This document shows, piece by piece, positions 1 through 9,184 of a DNA stretch of 64,000 nucleotides; positions within the stretch are counted from its first letter, which is position 1, and each line of letters begins with the position of its first letter. Both the position numbers and the translations under genes were made by a program. The notes beneath the pieces were generated by a model that saw nothing but the letters and a program-made list of their open reading frames with translations, made no database searches and was not told the DNA's origin. This stretch comes from Brettanomyces bruxellensis (lineage: Eukaryota; Ascomycota; Pichiomycetes; Pichiales; Pichiaceae), in NCBI RefSeq assembly GCF_011074885.1, contig NC_054690.1, positions 3,477,001-3,541,000 on the forward strand. The letters run 5' to 3'.

Positions 1-267
1 ATAAAAACAAACTCAGGTTTGCGTTCTCGTCAACAATCGACATACGAAAACTCTATCTCACGTACCATTATTCATTATCAACGTCTCTACAAATAATATG
101 TGTCGGGACAGTTGGATTTTATTTTATTTCTTTTTTATTTGAACTGAACCATTGAACCGCATTTCATTCCTCACTTGCATTTTAATTTTTTCTTTTTGTG
201 TTTTCCTCTTTATCCATTTAATCATTCGAGCCCCAGATTTTGGCATCTTCGGATTACATGAGCCCCG

Positions 268-870
268 ATGAAAACTCCGCCCACGCTGATATATTTGCTT
301 CTGTACATCTTCGCGATACTAAAGACGTCACTGGCAAATACAGAGACCTTCATCATTGATAGAAGCTCCATCAATCTGTCAAACGAATCTTTCTACGATA
401 GTATCTGGATACCGGAGAAATTTCATCTCGTTCAGCCCCCGTTTAATTCTTCCTCTTTTGGTACAGATGCTCTTATCAGCTTTAAGCCCAGGATATTGAC
501 TCAGCCTCGAAAAAATCATGAGGTGCAAACTATAGTATTGGATGAATCCAGGCTTCGTACCGGCTCCAAATATTTCGTCAAAGTATGCTGGTCAGCTATG
601 AGTCCGATAGATATAACTATTTCTGATTTTCCTGAAAACGGAGCACTGGTGATAAATGTTACGACTAATTACTACACAGATGTGCCTGTTATTGCAAAGA
701 AGTTCCTCACGGATATTCCAATACAAATAAGGATTCAGACAAATGATATTTTTCACGGAGTGCTCAACAGGGAGTTTCTATCTCTTGCCGGATTTGTTAT
801 CACTTTAGTGGTAGGTGCCATTCCTTTCTCCACTTGGATGTTTTCCCGCTACTTTAACCCTAGCTTCTGA
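268..870 (+). CDS. PGA1: PGA1-like subunit of GPI mannosyltransferase 2
   Basis: A 200-residue type I membrane protein. In S. cerevisiae, Pga1 partners Gpi18 in the ER membrane and is needed to add the second mannose to GPI-anchor precursors. Seen here: an N-terminal signal peptide (residues 1-23, ending near SLANTET), a lumenal domain with several N-glycosylation sequons, and one C-terminal membrane helix (about 172-193) followed by a short tail. The length matches the roughly 198-residue yeast protein, and the ANTETF start of the mature part and the central VCWSAMSPI stretch resemble Pga1 as I remember it. The ATG at 268 is the first in frame and begins the signal peptide. The family evolves fast, so the name rests on architecture, length and two short stretches. 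A different small ER protein is possible. Confidence 0.6.
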   Translation: MKTPPTLIYLLLYIFAILKTSLANTETFIIDRSSINLSNESFYDSIWIPEKFHLVQPPFNSSSFGTDALISFKPRILTQPRKNHEVQTIVLDESRLRTGSKYFVKVCWSAMSPIDITISDFPENGALVINVTTNYYTDVPVIAKKFLTDIPIQIRIQTNDIFHGVLNREFLSLAGFVITLVVGAIPFSTWMFSRYFNPSF

Positions 871-1692
871 ACATGAATGATAATAATAAATGTAACCCTA
901 AATCGTGGTTCTTGTAAAATTTAATTATTCCTTCTTAACGAATCCCTTGCAACCTGTTTAAAGGTTTGGTGATGGAAACCCTAGAAAGGGTGGGCGAAGG
1001 AGAAAGAAGCAAAAAAAAAAAGGTCTATAGAAAGTCGCAACAGACGTTCCAGAAAAGGGGAAAAAAGACATCTTATGATTCTCTTCGTTTTCACCATCAT
1101 CATCACTAATGTATAATGAATAAATTAAAGCAATCTGCAAGACCTCAATTAAGGCTTTTCATGCTAGTTTCCCTCTGTGCTTTGTTTATTTGTCTAAAAT
1201 TGTTCCTTTTACTTTTGTATCCCAGAATATGGGAGTTCAAATATATGTACAGTATTTTTTAAATTATTTATTTATTTACTTTTGCTTTGGAACAATTTTT
1301 TTTCTTCCCCCTTACTCTTTGTAATCAGAAATTAACAACAAACTTTTCCCACTCAAAAGCACACTCTTTTTACCCATTCTTTTCAATTCGAAACTACACA
1401 GTATACCCCTATAATTGCATAAAAAAACCAGTGTTTATATTAAATAAAACAATTTGTGCACCCAAAACAAAAATAAGCCGTTGTTCATTTAATTTTTGAC
1501 CGTATTGATCAATAATCCATCCATATCAATCAATCCTTTCCCATCCCGGGCTGTGCATCTATCTTCTTGAGAGACTAGCAAATCTGACACTGCCTGGATA
1601 CTCCATCTACCACAAAGAAAAGTGTATCAACAAAATATAGAGAGTACTAAAGCTAAATAGTCAATATTCACAATTTCATAATTACTGCTCTG
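871..1692. other. intergenic, upstream of zinc-finger gene
   Basis: This is 822 bases with no supportable gene. The small frames inside start with non-ATG codons or are low complexity. An A/T-rich stretch around 1250-1290 and a CA-rich leader before 1693 fit a promoter and 5' leader for the zinc-finger gene. Confidence 0.5.
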
Positions 1693-2754
1693 ATGCCTTC
1701 ATCGAATAATCTGTCGAACAACTTGTTCGCCTATGCAACAAGTGAAGGCTCTGGGTTATCAACACCACAAGATGGCCTCTCAGCAAACTCATCACAATCA
1801 ATATCTACAGCAGCTACAAACATAGCGGATGAGGAAAGTTACGTCGGACACAGAATAACAGTGCGAGTGGAGAGAGAACAGCTGACAAATTCCCAAGTGA
1901 AAATTGATGGCGATGTACGATTGAATGCAAATAAACGCCGTGTAATACAGAGAGCGGATGACCAGTATACTTCTAAGATAAGGAAAGTAGGAAAAGGGCA
2001 ACAACAGCAGCAGCAGCAGGAGCAGCCACAAAAGCAAGAAAATACATTATTTAATATTGCAAATTCGGTTGCTACTATTGCCAACATGATTAAACAACCA
2101 AATCAGTCACCCCAGCAGGAGTCTGCATCTGTCGGCACTCCATTACAATGGGGCTCAAAGGTTCAAGATTTTACACTAGATGCTAATGGAAACAGTGTCA
2201 TTCAGGCTCATTCACTTGAAAATGGAAATAGCTTGAGTAACGACCAGGATCTACAGACCAGAGCAGTTGCAGAAGCTGCCACTGCCGCATCTATCCAGCA
2301 ATTGAGCCCACTATACCCTATTGCTGGATCCACTACGCGACACCAGCATGCGAAGGGTACATTTACGGGTAAAAAGTTCGTGTGTACATATCCGAACTGT
2401 CATAAAACATTCTCCAGAAAGATGAACTTGAAGTCACATGTTCAGTCAACACATGAGCATAAAAAGCCATTTCAATGTTCAATATGCATGATGTCCTTTG
2501 CCAGGCACAGTGATAGAAGACGGCACGAAAGAAATCAGCATAAAGTATCACCGGGCTTTGTTTGTGGTGGTGTGCTTAAAAATGGTCAACGCTGGGGTTG
2601 TGGAAAGGTTTTCAAAAGAAAGGATGGACTTCTGGCTCATTGGAGGTCTCAAAAGGCAAGAAAGAAATGCCTTAATGGTGTGCCTGATGACGTCCATCCA
2701 CTTTTAAGCTCCGCGCGTAACGGTGCTATAGATCATTCCGAAGCCTCTAATTAA
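1693..2754 (+). CDS. Crz1-type C2H2 zinc-finger transcription factor
   Basis: A 353-residue nuclear regulator of the calcineurin-responsive Crz1/Crz2 class. The N-terminal half is Ser/Gln/Asn-rich, with a Gln tract near residues 104-115. The DNA-binding region is C-terminal. Finger 1 begins at Cys231 (C-x4-C), finger 2 follows (C-x2-C, FQCSICMMSFARH), and the third is an unusual finger with FVCGGVLKNGQRWGCGKVF. That third form, C-G-G-x-L-K-x-G-x-x-W-G-C, is the hallmark of fungal Crz1 proteins. The protein is much shorter than S. cerevisiae Crz1 (678 residues), more like a Crz2-type paralogue, and I see no convincing PxIxIT calcineurin-docking motif. Class membership is well supported. Direct control by calcineurin is not shown by the sequence. 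Confidence 0.8.
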   Translation: MPSSNNLSNNLFAYATSEGSGLSTPQDGLSANSSQSISTAATNIADEESYVGHRITVRVEREQLTNSQVKIDGDVRLNANKRRVIQRADDQYTSKIRKVGKGQQQQQQQEQPQKQENTLFNIANSVATIANMIKQPNQSPQQESASVGTPLQWGSKVQDFTLDANGNSVIQAHSLENGNSLSNDQDLQTRAVAEAATAASIQQLSPLYPIAGSTTRHQHAKGTFTGKKFVCTYPNCHKTFSRKMNLKSHVQSTHEHKKPFQCSICMMSFARHSDRRRHERNQHKVSPGFVCGGVLKNGQRWGCGKVFKRKDGLLAHWRSQKARKKCLNGVPDDVHPLLSSARNGAIDHSEASN

Positions 2755-3286
2755 CATTATTGGAAATTCCTTATGCTGCGAGTAGTTTATGTAATGAAAT
2801 TGGTTATTGTTATACAGAATTCGTTTATAAACAAAATGGTAATATCAGTGTTGTAACTGTTTTTATGAATAAAATGTGATTTATGATTGCTTGCTGATAG
2901 CACTTGCAGAAAACAAAAGCAATACATCTTAAAAAGAAAGAAAGCTGAAATAATTTAGTGTCGTATGTATGCATAGATCAAGAGTGTTTTAATAATATTA
3001 CCAGACAGATAAGGAAACCCCGAGCAATTTAGCATTTAGCGTTGAAACAAAAATAATAGGAATGAACGCACCTTTTTTTTTTTTTTTTTTTAGTAGCATT
3101 GCTGATCCCAAAGCAGAGTACGGATCTTGATCGATTTTATCTTGCATTTGAGGTACGCCATAAATCATAAGTAATAGTACCTGCCAATCCTACAAAAAGC
3201 ATATAACAGATAGTATTTTTTCTTAAATCATTGACTGTTAGTATTTTACCGATCAAGTTTTATTCATTAAGACAATAAGAAAGGAA
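2755..3286. other. intergenic with T19 tract
   Basis: This 532-base spacer between two plus-strand genes holds a homopolymer of 19 T at about 3073-3091, typical of nucleosome-excluding yeast promoters. No gene is seen. Confidence 0.5.
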
Positions 3287-4090
3287 ATGCAGCTATCGAG
3301 TATTCTTCTATTTAGCGCAGCATCTTTGGCAGCACAAATAGAGTCATATCCAAAGTTAGACGACGGCACGACTATTGAAACATTTCCGTTGTATCATGCT
3401 GAGGATCAGATAGCGTTGGAATGTAGTAAAAGACAGATTGATACCGGTGAACATTTTTTCAATGAGAAAGGTGATATAATCTATATACCTTTTATGGATT
3501 GCCAGGAAACGAAAAAACCACTTGAGCTGAAATATAACGTTGACGAGCAAATTGCATGCACAGTTAAGTTTGAAGACAGATTATACCACCTTTTTCAGTT
3601 ATATTTACATCAAGATGCACCATTCACATGCCGGATTCCTGTTCGGCCTGACTCAGGTCTTTATATTCCATTGGACATTCAAGTGAGAGGGAACATCATG
3701 GAGTCACACTTCGATCTTGATCCAAACATTGCAATTCAGATGTTCACCGATGGAGATGGTACTATCATCTCTTCTACGAGTTTCTCTACATCAGTTAATA
3801 CCACCAGAATCATAATCGGGGATACTGTCAAACTTAACTTTAATGTTATCTGGACTTCACTGAAAAAGATAGTCCCAGAGATCCCCGAACAAGCACAAAC
3901 AACACAAAGTAAGTTGGAGCAACAGAAATATATAACTAGTTACACATTACCGGATAGAAGAAATCAAAAAGTTTTGTATTTCTTTACTGCAGTGATCGGT
4001 GCATTAATAGGTTCAGTTGTTACTACAGTCTTTTTGTATAAGAGACTTAATCGCAAGCTACTCCAGAGCTATAGCGATAAATTGGAATAA
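3287..4090 (+). CDS. putative type I membrane protein, unrecognised
   Basis: A 267-residue protein I cannot assign. It has an N-terminal signal peptide (residues 1 to about 16, ending near SLAAQ), a lumenal or extracellular domain with four cysteines (46, 72, 91, 115) that could form two disulfides, one sequon at Asn171, one membrane helix at about 229-251, and a short basic cytosolic tail (KRLNRKLLQS). This layout fits an ER or Golgi accessory protein or chaperone-like factor. Start: the ATG at 3287 is immediately followed by the signal peptide. It lies tail to tail with UTP6, the stops being about 155 bases apart. No catalytic motif is visible and no function is proposed. Confidence 0.8.
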   Translation: MQLSSILLFSAASLAAQIESYPKLDDGTTIETFPLYHAEDQIALECSKRQIDTGEHFFNEKGDIIYIPFMDCQETKKPLELKYNVDEQIACTVKFEDRLYHLFQLYLHQDAPFTCRIPVRPDSGLYIPLDIQVRGNIMESHFDLDPNIAIQMFTDGDGTIISSTSFSTSVNTTRIIIGDTVKLNFNVIWTSLKKIVPEIPEQAQTTQSKLEQQKYITSYTLPDRRNQKVLYFFTAVIGALIGSVVTTVFLYKRLNRKLLQSYSDKLE

Positions 4091-4245
4091 AGCAACAAAG
4101 AAAAAGCAATTTACAAATAGCATAGGATATGTAAAAGTGTCATTTCTGCCCAAATATCTATACATATATATAATTTTCTCCAAAAGCGACGACAAAATTC
4201 TTCTTTAAAGACAGAAATTATATGACTCTCTGAAATACCATTGAA

Positions 4246-5508
4246 TCATTGAAGCTTTCTCAACAACAATTCAAGTAGTTCCTTCTGTTCTCCGGTACAT
4301 TTTGAGAGGTATCGTTGGGTGAGATAGTTAATATACATTTTCTTCACACTTGTTTTCACAGTATCACTGGTCTTGGTGCGGGATACCCATGACTGGTACA
4401 TCTTGACAGAGCTTTTGAGAGAAGTGGCGAAGTCTCCATCATCCACATCGGTGTATCTGATAGGAACTGTTAGCTCTAAAAGAACAACCTTATCTATTTC
4501 TGGGTATTTTCCCATAAGGTCCGAAATTATGTGTCCATTTATGTGACTTCTGTCCAAGGCATCAAACTGATCGACTATATCAATAACTTTATTTGAAATC
4601 TCCCACACCTTTGTAAACTTGACTTCATATCTTCCTTCATTTATGTTATCATGTAGCTTGTTCGTTAGAGCTTCCAAGCAAGCATCATACATAGTAAGTA
4701 TAAGATCACCTCTTAAAACCGGATTGTTTTCAACAGTTCCTAGCGTACTAGCATTTAGATCTGTCAAATCACTGAGATCTTTCTCGATTTCGGAGCCCTC
4801 TGAGACTTGAACAACGTCAACACCCTGCGCCAATGAATCTTTGTTAGCCGAATGCTCATGCTCATTTAAATCATCCTTCTGCTGCTTTTCTGTAATTAAA
4901 TTCAAAAGCTTTCTTCTTATAAGTAACTTCGAAAGATAATTTAGTTCAAATTTAATGAATTCTAACCAAGGGAATAGCTCGTCTCCGTTAAATCTAAGAC
5001 ACCTCACAAGTAAATTTCTGGCTGATTTCACATTCTTATTGTAGTCATATTCGTATTTGGCAGCGCTAAGCCAGACGTTCACATTTCTCGGCTGTAACTG
5101 TAATAATCTAGTGTAAACTTTGTACACGACTTTCACTGACCCATTTTTCTTGGCATATTTCAAATATTGTGCCCACAATTCCATACTGTTTGGAAATTTA
5201 CGAACACCTCTGTCAAATATGAAACGGATTCTTTTAGAGGCACCGTAATCTGATATGGACTTTTTGGTATCAATAACTGACCTCATCCTTTGATATCTCA
5301 GCTTTCGAAGCTTCTCCAAGTTTTTCTCAAATCTAACATAATATAAGTAGTCATCCGGGGTTGAGCCCCTACTCATTATCCTATGTTCAAACTCGGTCCA
5401 TCGTCTCATAATCATTTTCACTTCCTTCTTGGTGAAAAGACCTTTCTTTTCAAGATCCTGAAGTTCTGGAACGGATTGTTCCAAATAGAACCGTGCCTTA
5501 TCTGACAT
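4246..5508 (-). CDS. UTP6: U3 snoRNP / SSU processome protein Utp6
   Basis: A 420-residue nucleolar HAT-repeat protein, part of the UTP-B complex that assembles on pre-18S rRNA. The N terminus (ARFYLEQSVPELQDLEKKGL, then FTKKEVKMIMRRWTEFEH) is the conserved Utp6 signature: the segment after the first helix that binds other UTP-B members, followed by RGSTPDDYLYYVRFE. HAT repeats follow at about 90-240 (WAQYLKYAKKNG, VWLSAAKYEYDYNKN). The length is close to the 440 residues of S. cerevisiae. It lies next to ADA2, as in S. cerevisiae (YDR449C/YDR448W), but here in the same orientation as ADA2, implying a local inversion. A ribosome-biogenesis-type AAAAATTTT element lies about 100 bases upstream. 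Confidence 0.95.
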   Translation of the reverse strand: MSDKARFYLEQSVPELQDLEKKGLFTKKEVKMIMRRWTEFEHRIMSRGSTPDDYLYYVRFEKNLEKLRKLRYQRMRSVIDTKKSISDYGASKRIRFIFDRGVRKFPNSMELWAQYLKYAKKNGSVKVVYKVYTRLLQLQPRNVNVWLSAAKYEYDYNKNVKSARNLLVRCLRFNGDELFPWLEFIKFELNYLSKLLIRRKLLNLITEKQQKDDLNEHEHSANKDSLAQGVDVVQVSEGSEIEKDLSDLTDLNASTLGTVENNPVLRGDLILTMYDACLEALTNKLHDNINEGRYEVKFTKVWEISNKVIDIVDQFDALDRSHINGHIISDLMGKYPEIDKVVLLELTVPIRYTDVDDGDFATSLKSSVKMYQSWVSRTKTSDTVKTSVKKMYINYLTQRYLSKCTGEQKELLELLLRKLQ

Positions 5509-5821
5509 TTGTATACTGTGGTGTCCTTTGCAGTAGAATTCTTTGAAATACCTACTGGATTATTGAAAAGTCGAAGTGTACAGTAACTATGTATCTATTG
5601 GTTTGGAAAAAAAATTTTTCTCATATAACACAGCCGTGACAAACGAGTAAAAAAAAGATATGCAATGTGGAAAAAAGGATTTTAGGAATACAGTCAAAAT
5701 ATATGAAATAAAGGACATCCAAAGTATCTTAACTAATACACAGCGTAAAAAAATACATATAATAATACATTATGCTATTGAAATCATATCATACACACCG
5801 TCAACATTCTCTGCTCCCCCC
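5509..5821. other. UTP6 promoter / ADA2 3' flank
   Basis: This 313-base A/T-rich spacer holds the UTP6 promoter and the 3' end of ADA2. No gene is seen. The frame at 5660 is low complexity and runs into the ADA2 antisense. Confidence 0.5.
5610..5623 (-). promoter_or_regulatory. RRPE-like element upstream of UTP6
   Basis: The minus strand reads TGAGAAAAATTTTT, close to the ribosomal RNA processing element (TGAAAAATTTT) found before rRNA-processing genes in yeasts. It lies about 100 bases before the UTP6 ATG. A/T runs are common here, so this is suggestive only. Confidence 0.4.
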
Positions 5822-7129
5822 TTAGCTGGCGGTACACCATTTCTGTTGAACAAAAAAATCGTAAATCTTAGACATTTTTGTAGAATCAACATCCAATAAA
5901 TCTTTGGCAGTCTGCTTTTTCATAACACCACCATTACCCAGTAACTGACGAAACATGGCCTCCTTAATTGCCAGATACGGCTTAGGAAGCATACTTAACG
6001 TTGTGCACAAGTGCTTTTCATCATCGGAAAGCAAGTCATAGTCTGGAGCAGCAGACAAATCCGGATGATCAGAATATATGGATGAAAATATCGATGCACT
6101 CTTCCTGCCCCATTTGGCGGAATACTCGGGTGTCTGTGATCTGGAATGTCTGCCAGAGTGTGCATGGCCATGTCTTGTCCCACTAGAAGGCATAGAAAAT
6201 CTAGCAATCCTATTGGCTCTCTCCTTCTCATAACGTTCACCGTCTGAAAACTTTGTTATTCCGTTTTGCCGCCATTCTTGCAACTGGTGAATGCGTTTCC
6301 GAATCTTAAACTCCTCCATGATATCTTTAGAAAACTCCGGAAAGTCTTCGGCGCTCATTAACCTTGCGAAAGGTTTAATCCTGTTGTACAGCCATCTCTC
6401 TTCCTTCGTTCTTTTCTTGTCAATTGCATTATTCTGACGATAATTGAGTAAACCATCTTTGAGAATTAGACGCTTGCGTTCACACCTCATTGTTAGTTTT
6501 TCGTCATAAATCCGCAATATCAAAAGCTTTAACTGAATATCCTCATCCGACTCGCCAGGTTCAAAGGTCATGTCCTGCACAACCTTCTCTGCATCATCAT
6601 CAGCCTCTATTTCGAACTCTAAACGACCTGGCATATATCTTTGAATATCAGAGCACATAGGACCAGACGTCAAAATCTTTTGCGGTGGAGGTAATGGTAA
6701 ATTTTTCCTTGCATCCAGCCTCTCTCTCCGCCTGTTAAGAAATCGGGTTGTAGATAGATCTCGGTACGATTTATTAAGATCTGGAATCGGGTAGTAATCA
6801 GAATGCAGATATTCTTTTTCGTAATGAGCACCCACCTCTTCTTTCGATCTTCCTCCTATATAATTCGATATGTCATGCCAGTTTCCCAATCCAAGAGTCT
6901 GGCATCCTTCTACCATTAAAAGCTCTTCATCTGCACCCCAATTCTCATCAAAAACCGGAAATTGATTTTGCTCTATCACCCTATAAGCATGCCAAGGCTT
7001 ATGTATGCCGGTTGCTCGCCCCATGGAAAAACATGGAACACACAGATCATAATCGTTACATTCTGCGCATCTGATTCTTATTCTTCTCGTACAATCTGAG
7101 GAGCATACATCACAGTGGAACTTGGCCAT
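5822..7129 (-). CDS. ADA2: SAGA/ADA coactivator subunit Ada2
   Basis: A 435-residue nuclear coactivator that binds and stimulates the Gcn5 acetyltransferase in SAGA and ADA. Domains in order: a ZZ zinc finger at about 1-55 (CDVCSSDC, CAECNDYDLCVPC), a SANT/Myb domain at about 60-110 (WGADEELLMVEGCQTLGLGN), a middle Gcn5-binding region with YMPGRLEFEIEADDDAE, and a C-terminal SWIRM domain at about 350-435. The length matches the S. cerevisiae protein (434). It is divergent from RPS17, with 976 bases between the start codons, the same neighbour and relative orientation as YDR448W and YDR447C. Confidence 0.97.
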   Translation of the reverse strand: MAKFHCDVCSSDCTRRIRIRCAECNDYDLCVPCFSMGRATGIHKPWHAYRVIEQNQFPVFDENWGADEELLMVEGCQTLGLGNWHDISNYIGGRSKEEVGAHYEKEYLHSDYYPIPDLNKSYRDLSTTRFLNRRRERLDARKNLPLPPPQKILTSGPMCSDIQRYMPGRLEFEIEADDDAEKVVQDMTFEPGESDEDIQLKLLILRIYDEKLTMRCERKRLILKDGLLNYRQNNAIDKKRTKEERWLYNRIKPFARLMSAEDFPEFSKDIMEEFKIRKRIHQLQEWRQNGITKFSDGERYEKERANRIARFSMPSSGTRHGHAHSGRHSRSQTPEYSAKWGRKSASIFSSIYSDHPDLSAAPDYDLLSDDEKHLCTTLSMLPKPYLAIKEAMFRQLLGNGGVMKKQTAKDLLDVDSTKMSKIYDFFVQQKWCTAS

Positions 7130-8105
7130 GCTGACTTATTATGATTTGGTTTATATTTTATCAAAAATATATCTGTGTAAGGGTGTTCCAGGTGATGAAT
7201 ATGGAGTATATTTTCCTCTTTAAGTGTATCTATCGGGCGACCGCGAATGTAAAACAACAAAAACAAAGCAACTTTTTTTTGGAGGGAAACAAAATCTAGA
7301 TCAGCGTATCCAGCACCGTAATTCCAAAACTTGGTCGAGAAAAAAAAAAAGCAGCAAAATAAATAGCCGGACTATCCTGAAAACAAGGCTGCTGCTGGCA
7401 ATTAAGTGAATACTTCAAATAGTGAATGAATATGCCTTATTTCCTGTATTCGAGCTGGTAAATAGTTCAAACCTGGGCGATGTTACTTGATAACCAAATT
7501 TCCCTTTAATAATTTGAAAATAAATGGGTGGTTTTGTATCTAACGCTAACTTACATTCTTTTCAAAAGAGAGCCAAAGGGGGAGAAACCGATTTGTACTA
7601 AAAAAATTGGCCTCGTCTATCGACTATTCTAATAACTTTTGCTAAGTTTACCTCGATATTTGAGATTTGCCCGTTGCCGACTAAAAAAAAAAAGTTTGTA
7701 AAGTGGCAACCAGCACAGCCTGATAATGAGAATTCACAATTCAAATTTGGAAGACCGATTGACCTTTCAAGTAACGTCGATCGATCGATCCATTTAAATT
7801 TTTATTCACACCTTACACCTAGTGATCAAGTTAATTTTTCCACCGGGCTCCTTCCTGAAGGCACCTTTTTTTATCGCTTGCTGATAGCAGCATGTTTCGC
7901 GAATGAGAAGAGTATACAGTGAGCTTTGAAATTTTGGGGTTCTCAAAGAAAAATTATTTTCATTTTCCATGAATTTTTTTTTTTGGTGGGTGTCTATACT
8001 TGGTGAGCGGAACTAAAGCAAACTTAATAGTATCTTGTGGAAGTCTTTAATAGCCCAATATATTTAGCCTTTTCGACGACATATACGATCAATAATTAAA
8101 TCAAA
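7130..8105. other. ADA2/RPS17 divergent promoter region
   Basis: This 976-base spacer between divergent ADA2 and RPS17 carries the ribosomal-protein element at 7805-7822 and a T-run followed by GGTGGGTG near 7975-7992. Small frames here start at non-ATG codons and are not supported as genes. Confidence 0.6.
7805..7822 (+). promoter_or_regulatory. candidate ribosomal-protein promoter element (RPS17)
   Basis: TTCACACCTTACACCTAG, 284 bases before the RPS17 ATG. The RPS18 promoter carries the same 18-mer with one mismatch, on its own coding strand, 252 bases before its ATG. The ACACC doublet recalls Rap1-type sites, but the binding factor is unknown. Confidence 0.6.
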
Positions 8106-8878
8106 ATGGTATGTTGAGCAACAAGTTATAAGACGAATTTCTGGGTACAGCATGTTTGATGCAACATTCAACGGAAAACGCACATGTGAACTTAATCAGT
8201 TTCAAGGTATATTTTCAACTCATAAGATGTGATATAGATTTTGGCACAAGCATTTATTCATATTAGAGACCTGAGATCAGCTAGAATGTTATGAGTATAA
8301 TTATTTTTGAAAGGGTGCAAAGATATAAGTCAACAGATACGCAAAGTATATATTATTCAGCAAAGCAATGAATGAAAGAGCAATTCAAAAGTATCCACTT
8401 TTATCCAGAAACCACACATATGGAAATTTGAAGATGAATATGTACTAACAGTCACGTATTATTTTTATTACAGGGTAGAGTTAGAACCAAGACCGTTAAG
8501 AGAGCTGCTAAGACTCTTATTGAGAAGTACTATCCAAAGTTGACCTTGGACTTCGAGACCAACAAGAGACTTTGTGATGAGATCGCTGAGATCCAGACCA
8601 AGAGATTGAGAAACAAGATCGCTGGTTACACCACCCATTTGATGAAGAGAATTCAGAAGGGACCAGTTAGAGGTATTTCTTTCAAGTTGCAGGAAGAGGA
8701 GAGAGAGAAGAAGGACCAGTATGTTCCAGAGGTCTCTGCTTTGGACCTTTCGCAGTCCAAGGGTCTATTGTTTGTGGATGCTGACACTGACAAGATGATC
8801 AAGTCTTTGGGCTTCAAGATTCCAACCTCTGTTAACACTATCTCTTCTAACAGAGTTCCAAGAAGATTCAGAAAGTAA
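8106..8878 (+). CDS. RPS17: 40S ribosomal protein eS17, with intron
   Basis: Small-subunit ribosomal protein eS17, spliced from exon 1 (8106-8108, the ATG alone) and exon 2 (8474-8878), giving about 135 residues. Exon 2 begins [20 protein letters not shown] and continues through [20 protein letters not shown], near-identical to S. cerevisiae Rps17. The C-terminal quarter diverges, as is usual for this protein. The intron directly after the initiator codon is also found in both S. cerevisiae RPS17 genes. Codon use is strongly biased (AGA, TTG, AAG), as in highly expressed yeast genes. It is convergent with the ECM11-like gene and divergent from ADA2. Confidence 0.97.
8109..8473 (+). other. RPS17 intron
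   Basis: A 365-nt spliceosomal intron. The donor GTATGT sits directly after the ATG, TACTAAC lies at 8443-8449, and the acceptor CAG ends at 8473. Removing it joins Met to GRVRTK in frame. No snoRNA is evident inside. Confidence 0.95.
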
Positions 8879-9184
8879 GGATGTTTAGAACGCGCACTTA
8901 TTCGATTGTCTTCTTTTTCTTAATGTAAAATTCATCAAAACCATTTCAACTTGCTCTTTTACGTCTGGTGTTATGTATATCCTGCTGGTGTTGACCTATT
9001 TCAGATGATAGGTACTTTAATTTCACGGGCTGAGGAATGCTCTTTATTTCACTGGTGTGTATATTCTTTTATTTCCTGTGCGATATGCTGCAATACTTGA
9101 AGGTTATGGTAATACCGATGGATTAGACTAGGAGAAATTTAATAAAGTTCTAGCAAATCATTTTGTTTTAAAAGTAATTTTTAT
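8879..9184. other. convergent 3' spacer RPS17 / ECM11-like
   Basis: This 306-base spacer holds the 3' ends of two convergent genes. Apart from A/T-rich probable polyadenylation sequence near 9120-9184, nothing is seen. Confidence 0.4.

Noticed and set aside
3237..3243. GTTAGTA, a TACTAAC on the minus strand
   Set aside because: No minus-strand gene lies downstream for an intron to join. This is a chance match.
7674..7922. 82-codon frame upstream of RPS17
   Set aside because: It opens with TTG, not ATG, contains the shared promoter element and has no recognisable content.
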